Source of the DNA: Legionella cherrii
GTDB taxonomy: Bacteria; Pseudomonadota; Gammaproteobacteria; Legionellales; Legionellaceae
Direction: 5' to 3'
NCBI RefSeq assembly: GCF_900635815.1
Contig: NZ_LR134173.1
Location: forward strand, 124,001 to 188,000
Length of the DNA: 64,000 nt
Positions 44,428-56,400 of the stretch are shown here, piece by piece. Below the pieces are notes generated by a model. It was not told the origin of the DNA. It was given only the letters and a program-made list of their open reading frames with translations, and did no database searches. Made by a program: the position numbers and the translations under genes. How positions within the stretch are numbered: the stretch's first letter is position 1; each line of letters begins with the position of its first letter.

Positions 44428-47400
44428 ATGCAAAATATTATTAATCGAGTACAGAAGCGAGCTCAAAAACATCCTCAATCTGAAGCAGTTCTCTATTTAG
44501 AAGATGGAAAACATCCGACTGCAAGTCTCACTTTTGGCGCGTTGGATCATCAAGCCAGAATGATTGCCGCCCATTTACAAACCCAACAGATGAAGGGCAA
44601 TCGTGTAGTCCTTCTTTACCCTACAGGGATTGAATTTATAGTCAGTTTGATAGGATGTTGGTATGCAGGTGTCATTGCTGTGCCAGTACCCTGCCCTAAA
44701 ATCGATGAATTTGCCAAATACGAAGATTTTCTGAACAGCATAGCTGACGATGCGGATATTGCTGCCGTTTTAAGCCTCGATCAATTTCGTTCCAGTATTA
44801 AGACGACTCTAAAGAAAAAAGTACCTGTATTTGCCACGGATAGGCTAAAAAACAAACCGGCTAACGATTATCAAGCCCTTCATATCACTGAGGATACCAT
44901 CGCCTATTTACAATATACCTCAGGGTCAACCTCTACTCCTAAAGCAGCAATAATCACCCATGGTAATTTACAACATAGTTTGCAAGAAACCCTTAAAGTT
45001 TGGCATTACACCAAGAAAAGTATCACCTTAACCTGGGCTCCCCATACCCATGTTTACGGATTGGTATGTGGGATTCTAGTACCTCTATATCATGGCACAC
45101 TGGCCATTATTATGCCGCCTTCAGCCTTTATTAATAAGCCGCTTACTTGGTTATCTGCCATTTCAACCTACCGTGTCACCCATAGCGGTTGTCCCAATTT
45201 TGGTTATGATATTTGCGTGCGCGACATTCAGGATGAAGAGCTTGCCTCGCTTAATTTAAAACATTGGAACGTAGCAATTAATGGTGGCGATATGGTTCAA
45301 TATCAAACCCTTACTCGTTTCGCCGCAAAATTCAAAGTATGTGGTTTTGAGTTAAAACAATTCTGTTCAGCCTACGGGATGTCCGAATTATCGGGAGCAA
45401 TTGCCGTAACGTCTTTTGGCTGTGAACCCCGCTCGTTACCACTGCAAGAGCATGCACAACGACAATTGGTCAGTAGCGGCAAATTATTACCAGGACTGCA
45501 GGCCATTGTTGTTCACCCTCAAACGAAACAGCCTGTCGCTCACGGAGAAACCGGTGAAATCTGGTTATCAGGCAAATCGCTGGCTGAAGGCTATTGGCGA
45601 CGTCCTGAGGAAACACAAGAGGTATTTCATGCGACCGTATCTGGCGGTGATTTACCCTATTTCAAAACCGGAGATTTGGGATTTATCTTTGACGATGAAA
45701 TTTATTTAACTGGACGGTTAAAAGAAGTCATCGTCGTTTATGGCAAAAAATATTATCCTCTTGACTTGGAAGCTACCGTCGCCAATGCACTAACCCCATT
45801 CCAGATCAAACTCCCCCAAGTGGTCTTTTCTACAGAAATTAAAGGTAAAGAAAAAATTATCGTAGTTCAGGAATTGTCGGAAGAGACAGATAAGTCGCTC
45901 TATCCTGAGATCAAAAACACAATTCGTCATGCGATCACCAAACATCACGGGCTGGATGTTCATGAAGTCCTGTTAAGCCCAAAGGGGGCAATTCCCAAAA
46001 CCGGAAGTGGCAAATTACAACGAAAGAAAGCCGAATTACTCTTTAATGAACAAAGTATTGCGGTATTAATACAAAATGAGCCCATAAAGGCCATAACCAA
46101 GCAAAATGAAGCGCATAGTAAAAACCTATTCATCACGCTGATCGCTAAAGTATTAAACAAAGAGGCGCAAGAAATCGACTTGCATGCACCATTAAGCCAT
46201 TATTCCTTTGACTCGATTAATATCATTCAGCTCACCAGTGTTCTTAATGAAACCTATCAACTCGCCATTTCTCCTGCAGCTTTGTATGAATACGCCACTT
46301 TAGCAGAGTTTTATACCGAATTATTGGAAGCAAAAACGGTTTTAGCCGATCCTGAAGAGGAACAGCAACCCTCCACTAGAGATCTTAGTCAAAAGGACAT
46401 CGCCATCATAGGAATGAGCGGTATTTTTCCACAAGCACCTGATGTGGATACCTTTTGGGATAATTTATGTCAAGGGAAAGATTGCATCAGTGAGGTCCCT
46501 TTATCTCGCTGGAACTGGCATGATTTAACCGTGAGGTGGGGTGGTTTTATTGAACAGGTCGATCAATTTGATGCGGCATTTTTTAATATTTCAGCTCACG
46601 AAGCAGAACTTATTGATCCGCAACAACGATTATTTTTGCAGATCGCCTGGAAAACAATTGAAGACGCTGGATATACTCCTTCATCCCTTGCGGTATTGAA
46701 AACAGGATTATTTGTAGGGGTATTTAATCATGATTATGCTGAGTTATTGCAAAAAAATGAGGTTATGGATGCCTATCTGACTACCGGTACGATGCACAGT
46801 ATGATTGCAAATCGTATTTCCTACATTTTAAATTTGCGCGGACCCAGTGAGGCAATTGATACCGCATGTTCGAGCTCCTTAGTGGCCATTCACCAAGCAG
46901 TGCACGCTATTTTGCAAGGCGATTGTGAGCTGGCAATTGCAGGAGGAGTGAATACGTTAATTACCCCTACCTCTTTTATTGCAGCTCAGCAGGCAGGGAT
47001 GCTCAGTGACGATGGACGTTGCAAAACGTTTGATAAAAACGCCAATGGTTATGTTCGTGGCGAAGGGGCAGGTGCCATTTTATTAAAAAAATTATCGCAG
47101 GCATTGCAAGATGGGGATCATATCTATGGAGTAATTAAAGGCACAGCGGTGAATCACGGAGGACATGTGAATACCCTCACTGCACCTAATCCCAATGCCC
47201 AAGCAGAAGTCATTATTTCAGCATGCCAGCGGGCGCAAGTACCCATTGACAGCATTCAATACATTGAAACCCATGGCACCGGTACACCACTAGGTGATCC
47301 CATTGAAATTAACGGCTTAAAAAAAGCATTTCAATACTTGGCCTTAGAGCAAAACATTGACTCTTTGCCACAACACTACTGTGGATTAGGAGCAGTGAAA

Positions 47401-50400
47401 ACTCATATTGGTCATTTGGAATCTGCAGCCGGAATCGCGGGGATTATAAAAACTTTATTAGCCATGCAGCATGAAAAGCTACCGGCTAATTTACATTTAA
47501 ATGAATTAAATCCTTACATCGAACTTGAGAACAGTCCATTTTATCTCGTTGATAGACCCACTCAATGGTCAAAAGTCCCGGGTAAAACCAGAAGGGCGGG
47601 AGTGAGCTCCTTTGGTTTTGGGGGAGCGAACGCGCATATTATTCTTGAGGAACCTCCCGAACGAACACCCGTTTCACCTCCTAAGCATCCTGTACACCTT
47701 ATTTGCTTATCAGCAATGACTCTCAATGGATTGCAGCAACGGATAATTGATCTGCTCAATTGGTTGGAGAACCCAAAGAATTTACCCACTCTGCCAGCAC
47801 TCAGTTATACTTTAAATGCCGGGAGACAACATTTTAGCAAACGTTTTTGCGTGATGGTGAAAACCATTGCGGAATTAAAGAAACAATTAAGGTCTATTTT
47901 ATCCAGCCAGGACATCCAAGCGCACTTACTTGATTATGAATTATCCAATACCAATCATCAACCTGCTGATTTAACGCAACTATGCCACGACTACCTCAAA
48001 GGCAAATCCATTGATTGGCGCGCCCTCTACGGTGAGTATCAGGAAAAAATATCGCTTCCCAGCTATCCTTTCGCCAAAGAATCGCATTGGGTCGATATCA
48101 AAAATAATGCACATCACCCGCATACCTTGATTGATGAGAATATTTCTACCTTCTCCTCGTCTGCTTTTAGTAAACGATTTACTGGAAATGAATTTTATTT
48201 GCGCGATCACTTGATTAACAAAGAATCAGTCTTGCCCGGTGCGGTGTGTTTGGAAATGGTTCGCATTGCCGCCAATATGGCGGCGAAAAATCAGCAAGTG
48301 ACGACTCTAAGCCAAATCATTTGGGAAAGGCCAATAAAAAATCCGGATTTGGCCACCCCACTGCATGTCGTTTTATTTCCGGAAACGGATACTGTCTCAT
48401 TTTCCATTACTGACCAAGACGAAGCAGTTTCTTATGTGCGTGGAATGATTCATTATACGGATAATTCTTCCGATGCCCCGCCCTACTCAATTGAGCTACA
48501 CGAATTAAAATCGACATTGCCTTATACTCAAGATCCCAAAGTCATTTACAACTATTTTAATCATGCAGGGATAACCTACGGCCCCAGTTTTCAAGTCATT
48601 CAAAGCATACATTTTGATGAGCATCATCTTTTAGCTGAAATTGCTTTGCCTGCAAACCTGGCGACTCAACATCATGAGTTAGTACTACATCCCTGTTTAT
48701 TGGATGGAATCTTACAAACTACCCAGGTACTGCTTAAAAATCATGAAGTGCTTTATCTACCCTTTTCTATTGAGCAAGTAGATATTTATAAGCCGCTGCC
48801 AAATCGCTGTTATGTACATGCGAACCAGATTTCGACGGCAGACCGTCAGCATATGCCGACATTTAATATTCAAGTCACAGATGCTGAAGGAGCTCTCTTA
48901 TTAGTCATTACTGGATTTAGCTTATATCCAGTGCATGAACCTGCAGCCACGGTAGCTTATTATACCCCTCAATGGATTCCCCAGCCTGCGCAAGGAGCAA
49001 CCCGAAAACATCCAGACTCCATTCTGATTTTAGGCCATAACGAACAATCAGTGCTCGCAATAAGGGCCCAATTCACCGATCGCACTGTCTCGTACCAACT
49101 CCTAAAAGAACCTTCTCATTTAAATATCAACATTGATGTACTGAGCGAGTGTATTATTATTGATCTGGAAGAACTCCATAGTGAGTCTCTTTCAACGACA
49201 GAAATTCAAGAAAAAATTGAGCAAACCTATTATCTGGTCCATGCTGTAGTAAACCAAATCAGTAAATTAAAACCCAAACAGCCCATACAATTAGTGGGTA
49301 TCGTTAAAAATCCCTCCATTTTTTCGCGGGCATTGGATGGATTTGCAAAGTGCCTGCATCAAGAACAATCCAACATCTCGTGTCGCTTAATTGAATTACA
49401 TGATCTTAGCCTACTGACCAATGAATTAACTCAAAATGAGATTTATGTCCGCTATGAGAAACAGAATCAGCGATATATCAGAGATTATGTCCCGCTCCCT
49501 TCACTAAAAGAAACACCGCCAAAACTCAAGAAATCCGGTGTTTATTTAATTACTGGCGGCATGGGCGGGCTGGGCTATTTATTTGCTACGTATTTGGCCA
49601 AACATTATCAAGCCAAAATGGTATTAACAGGTCGTTCCCCGCTGTCTGAACTACATCAAAAAAGAATCGCAGAACTGGAACAGAACGGCGCCTCGGTAGC
49701 TTATATATCAGCAGATGTATCGTCCTACGAAGAAGTGCACACACTGATTCAAATCATTAAAGAACGCTTTGGTGCAATAAATGGCATTATTCATGCTGCA
49801 GGACTGACTCAAGACGGATTGATTGTCAATAAAACACTACCTGAAATAGAAAAGGTTGTCGCCCCCAAAATTTTTGGTGCCTGCAATTTGCATACGGCAA
49901 CATGTACAGAACCTTTAGATTTTTTCATTCTCTTTTCATCCGCCGCAGCAGTGTTTGGAAATTTAGGACAAAGTGACTATGCCTATGCCAATTGTTTTCT
50001 TGATGAATTTGCCTACACACGGGAGCAACAAAGAGCTCAGGGGCACTGTAATGGACATACTCTTTCAATTAATTGGCCGCTTTGGGAAGAAGGAGGTTTA
50101 CAGATTGCTCCCGAATATCAACGGGAGCTTGAGCATGCTTTAGGTGTTCTGAGTTTATCCACTGAGCAAGGATTGAGTGCTTTCGTGCACGCGTTACAGC
50201 ACTCTGGTGCAAATTTTATTGTTCTTCCAGGCTATCAGCAAAAACTCAGGCATGCACTGCAAAAAAATTCCATGGTGAGGCAATCCATCACTTCTTCCAA
50301 AGGCGTAATGCCCAATTTACGTGAACAAGCTGAAGCGTTTTTAAAGAATATACTCGCTGAGACCTTAAAGTGTTCACCAGAACGTATTGATGGAGATACG

Positions 50401-53400
50401 CCTTTCGAACAGTACGGCATCGACTCCTTAATGATTATTCAACTTAATCAACGCTTGGCCAAAGAGTTCACTGCATTACCCAAAACCTTATTTTTTGAAT
50501 GCCAGACCATGGCCGACTTAACTGAATACTTCATGGAGCATTACCCCCATGAATTGATTCAACATTTATCTCATGCGCCATTGTTCTCCCCGTACGGAGA
50601 GGGAATTGCCCCCGATCAAGCACCAATATCAACTCAGAAATGGTCGGAAATGACTGAGTCCCCTCACTCAACCACAGCGCCCCAAAGCTTAATGACCGCA
50701 CCAAGACGACTTAATTCGAGGAAAAATATCTCAAAATCACAGGATATCGCGATTATTGGGATCAGTGGACGCTATCCTGGGGCGCAGGATTTAACAGAAT
50801 TTTGGCACAATCTGTATGCAGGAAAAGACTGTATTACCGAAATTCCTCAGGACCGCTGGGCTTTAGCAGATTATTTTGATGCCAATCCGGACCGCCCAGG
50901 TAAAATGTACAGTAAATGGGGTGGTTTTTTAAAGGATGTGGATCAATTTGACCCCCTCTTTTTTAATATTTCCCCACGTGAAGCGGCCCTCATGGATCCA
51001 CAGGAACGTTTATTTTTAGAAACCGCATGGAAAACCATAGAAGATGCCGGCTATGCTCGGGAAGCCTTAGTTAGGAAAAAAATTGGGGTCTATGTTGGTG
51101 TGATGTATGGCCAATATCAGTTGTTTGCCCATGATTCATCATCCTCCGGTCAGTTTGTCCCGACAAATTCGGTGTTTGCTTCTATTGCTAATCGGGTTTC
51201 TTATTTTTTTGATTTTCATGGTCCGAGTATTGCGCTGGATACCATGTGCTCTTCTTCGCTTACTGCCATCCATTTAGCTTGTCAAAGCATTCATGAGGAC
51301 GAATGCGAGATGGCACTTGCTGGTGGGGTGAATCTATCACTGCATCCCAATAAATACCTTTTGCTAAGTCATGGAAAGTTTTTAGCAAGTGACGGACATT
51401 GCCGCAGCTTTGGTGAAGGCGGCGATGGTTATGTTCCTGGCGAAGCCGTAGGGGCAGTCTTGCTCAAACCCCTAGATAAAGCACTCGAAGATGGCGACCT
51501 TATTTACGCGGTAATTAAGGGAAGTCATCTTAATCATGGTGGCAAAACCAACGGTTACACAGTACCCAACCCCAATGTTCAAGCCGAGTTACTTGCAGAA
51601 ACCTACCGACAAGCCAAGGTTGACCCAGCACATGTCAGTTATATCGAAGCACATGGCACAGGAACTTCGCTGGGCGACCCTATTGAAATTGCCGGATTAA
51701 ATAAAGTATTCGGTCAATCCATGCAACACCAATGTGCTCTTGGTTCAGTCAAATCGAATATCGGACATTGTGAGTCTGCCGCAGGGATTGCTGCAGTCAC
51801 CAAAGTAGTCTTGCAACTACAACACCGTACTTTAGTCCCTTCGCTTTTCTCAACCAACTTGAATGCCAACATCGACTGGTCGCTCACCCCATTTAGGGTG
51901 CAGCAAACCGTCAGTGAGTGGAAACAACCCATACCCACTATGCCGCGAATTGCGGGGATCAGCTCTTTTGGTGCTGGAGGTTCTAATGCCCATTTGATTT
52001 TGTCTGAAGCACCAGAGGTATTTTCTTCTTCGACAAGGAACAAATCACATTATTTGCTCACGCTATCGGCCAAAACCGAATTCGCCTTAAATCAACGTCT
52101 CGATGATTTATTGGCATGGCTTGAGCAAAATCCATCAGCACAGCTAGAACAGGTTAGTTACACCTTAAATGCAGGCAGAAGTCATTTTGAGTATCGTTGC
52201 GCCATGGTCGCAAGCTCGCTTGATGAGGTAATCAGTTTAATTCAACAATTTAAAGCAGGACAAAATCCGACTCACTTGTTGATCCAGCAACATGCAGGCA
52301 ATACCTTTGAAAACCGCCTTATCAACACAACGCTTTTGCCTTTAGTAATGCAGCAATTGTCACAAGCCGCTCAATATCAAGAGGCTTTGCTGGCACTGGC
52401 AAAATTTTATGTAGAAGGCCAAAATCTGGATTGGCAGCAAATCCATACAGGTGAATCCAGGAAAAAACTATCCTTACCCACCTATCCTTTTGCCAAAGAA
52501 CGTTATTGGTATTCTGATGAGGAGCAACATACTTCTGCTCAAGAAAAGCCAATCAACGGGACATTCACCCCAAATGGGCTTTCGGATAAAGTAAATTCTT
52601 TTCTGATACGAGAAGTAACTCAAATATTGAAATTGACCCAACACCGAATTGCCATAGAAAAAAATCTTGGTGATTACGGCATGGATTCAGTGCATTTTAT
52701 TGAATTGGCCAAAAAGATTACGGAGCACTACGCGATAGAATTCACCCCTGCGGTTTTCTTTACTCACAGCAGCATCTCATCAATCAGCCAATATCTTATC
52801 AATCAATTTCCAGAGGCAGTGGCACCAACACACCATGAGGTGACCCAACTGCGCGTCAATACTCATCCAGTAAAATCGAGACGGATAGTAACCGATGAGG
52901 CGGATTCGATTGCGATTATAGGGATGCAAGGAATTTTCCCTCAAGCAGATGACCTAAGCTCATTTTGGCAGCATTTGGTAGATGGGCATGATTTAGTGAC
53001 GGAGATCCCTGCAGAACGCTGGGACTGGCGTGATCATTACGGCATTGAAGCCAATCAAAGTAACTCCAAATGGGGTGCTTTTATCAACAATTTCGATCAA
53101 TTCGACGCAGGCTTCTTTAATATTTCAGCCCGTGAAGCAAATCTTATGGATCCACAACAACGACTTTTTTTGGAAATCGCATGGAAAGTCATTGAAGACG
53201 CAGGCTATGATCCCTTTGCATTATCCTCACAGAACATTGGGGTTTTTGCCGGAGTAGAGTTTAGTGAATATCAAACGTTAATTGCCAAACAACAAAAAGA
53301 ACATCATGGATTTATCGCTACAGGCAACTCGCATAGCATGATCGCCAATCGTGTTTCCTACTTTTTTAATTTCCAAGGTCCAAGTGAGTCCATTGATACG

Positions 53401-56400
53401 GCCTGTTCCAGTGCGCTGGTTGCGATACATCGCGCGGTACAAGCCATTCGCCATGGTGAATGCGATATGGCAATTGCCGGCGGCGTAAGCCTTATATTAA
53501 GCCCAGATACCCTAGTAGTTACCAGCCAATTAGGTGCCTTATCTGCAGATGGACGTTGCAAGACTTTTGATAAGGCGGCCAATGGCTATGTCAAAGGGGA
53601 AGGCGTAGCCGGGCTTTTACTAAAGCCTTTAAAGCAAGCGCAACAAGATGGGGATCATATCTATGGGGTCATTAAAGCCTCCGCAGTCAACCATGGCGGC
53701 AAAGCGCAATCTCTGACAGCACCGAATGCTGCCGCACAAAGTGAGTTATTGATTCGTGCTTACACACAAGCCAATTTTAATCCAGACACGGTGACCTACA
53801 TTGAAACTCATGGTACAGGAACCGCTTTAGGTGATCCGGTAGAGATCGAAGGATTGAAACGTGCGTTTACCACCCTACTTACATCTGAAATCAAACCGAA
53901 CTCAATTGCTTTAGGTTCTGTAAAAACCAATATCGGCCATTTAGAACCCGCCTCAGGAATAGCGGGAGTCATCAAGTTGATTATGGCCATGACCCATGAA
54001 ACTCTACCCGGAATTTTGCATTTAAATGAATTAAATCCTTACATCAATTTAGCCAATACCCCCTTCTACATTGCTAAAGAGACACAAACCTGGCGCCGCA
54101 TCAAAAATAAAACAGGAGATGATATTCCATTGCGTGCAGGGGTTAGCTCTTTTGGATTTGGTGGCACCAATGCACATATTGTTCTTGAAGAAGGTCGCCC
54201 CCACCAGACCATCGTTGAGCTCCATCCAACAAAACCCTATTATTTAATTGCACTTTCAGCCAAACACCAAGAGAGTTTGCAACAAAAAATAGAGGATCTC
54301 TACCAATGGCTCGAGCAAAATAAAGAAACGGTTTTCTTACCATCCCTGAGTTACACACTAAACGCTGGTCGTGCTCATTTTGTGTACCGTTGTGCTCTGG
54401 TAGTAGACTCTATTGATGCATTACTCCACGCGTTGACCTTGTTAATCCAACATGAAACTCCAGAATATTGCATGTTAAATGAAGGTCAAACTTTGACAAT
54501 TCAGGGACCAGTATTCGATGAAGTATATCGAGCAGCAATTAAGGCGTTGCACCATCCAGACAATGCAGAGCAGTATCGCCACAAATTATTTATCCTGGCT
54601 GATCTCTATACGAAACATTATGTCATTGACTGGCAACAAGTCTATTTTGGAGAAAAAATATCGCGATTAGGTACTTTACCTCCTTACCCATTCATCAAGC
54701 AACGCTATTGGTATGACCAGGAATTAAATGCCACACCAACACCCGCAATCGTCACACCGGTAGTCAAACAAGCCATCCCAGCAGAAATGGATCTTTCCAG
54801 CCAGGTATTAACCTATTTACAGCACGTCTTTGCAGAAAAATTACGTACCGTACCTGAATGCATTCAAGTGGATGAAACCTATGAGGTTTATGGCGTTGAC
54901 TCAATAATTGGCTTGGAAATTACCAATCGCTTGGAGAAAGACTTTGGCACCTTACCCAAAACATTACTCTATGAACGCAATCGATTAAATGATTTAGCCA
55001 AATTTTTCATAAAAAATCATAAAGAAAAATTGTCTGGTCTCGTGTCTGCACTCCATGCGGTACCCACAGCAATCCCAGAGGAAATAGAAACCGCGCACCC
55101 CATCACTATAACTCGTGAATGCCCAAGCCAATCATCGCGGGATATTGCAATTATTGGCTTAAACGGAACCTTTCCAATGGCCAACTCCATGGATGAGTTT
55201 TGGCATAATTTAAGCACAGGACGTGATTGTGTGGGCGAGGTGCCGGCTGAGCGCTGGAATTATAAAGAGTACCCTGTAGTGATCGGAGGTGAGGAACATT
55301 ATTTCCCGCATGGAGGCTTCATACCTGATGTCGATAAATTTGATCCCTTATTTTTTAATATCTCCCCACGCGATGCTGGACTTATGGATCCACAAGAGCG
55401 TTTATTCATGCAGTCTGTGTGGTCTACTTTAGAAGATGCAGGTTATACGCGTGACAAATTAAAGCGTAAAGCAAACAATTCGGTCGGTGTCTTTGCTGGC
55501 GTGACGTATAATTTTTACCCACTGTTTATTGCAGAGGAGTGGCAAAAAGGAAATCGTGTGCCACTGGATATCCAATCGTTCTCCGTAGCCAACCGGATTT
55601 CCTACTTTCTTGATGTAAACGGTCCAAGCTTTGTGGTCGATACAGCCTGTTCATCCTCCTTGGCTGCAATCCATTTAGCGTGCGAGAGCCTGTTACGAGG
55701 TGATTGCAGAATGGCGATTGCCGGTGGCGTTAATTTATCTTTACATCCCAGTAAATACCACTTCCTAGGCAGTTTTAATTTTATGTCGGAACAAGGACGT
55801 TGTGCGAGCTTTGCTGAAGGAGGAACCGGATATGTACCCGCCGAAGGTGTTGGCTCGGTACTGCTGAAACCTTTGGCTGATGCAATTGCTGATAAAGATA
55901 TGATTTATGGGATCATTAAAGGAAGCAGTATGAACCATGGGGGTAAAACCAGCGGTTATACTGTTCCTAATCCCAATGCGCAAGCAACGGTGATTCTCCA
56001 AGCCTTAAAAAAGGCACAAGTAGATGCTCGAACGGTATCCTATATCGAAGCACATGGTACAGGAACGGCCTTAGGAGACCCTATAGAAATTCGTGGTCTT
56101 CAAGATGCCTTTGAACATTTTACGGAAGACAAGCAATTTTGTGCGATAGGTTCAGTCAAATCGAATATTGGACATTTGGAGTCAGCCGCAGGTATATCTC
56201 AATTGGCCAAGGTCCTTTTACAAATGCGTCACCAAAAATTAGTACCTACGCTGCATAGTGCCCAATTGAACCCCTTTATCGATTTTCAAAACTCACCTTT
56301 TTACGTACAACAAGAGCTTAGCGATTGGCAGCCTGACCATAATCTACCGCGTCGTGCCGGAGTCAGTTCTTTTGGTGCGGGTGGCGCGAATATACATATG

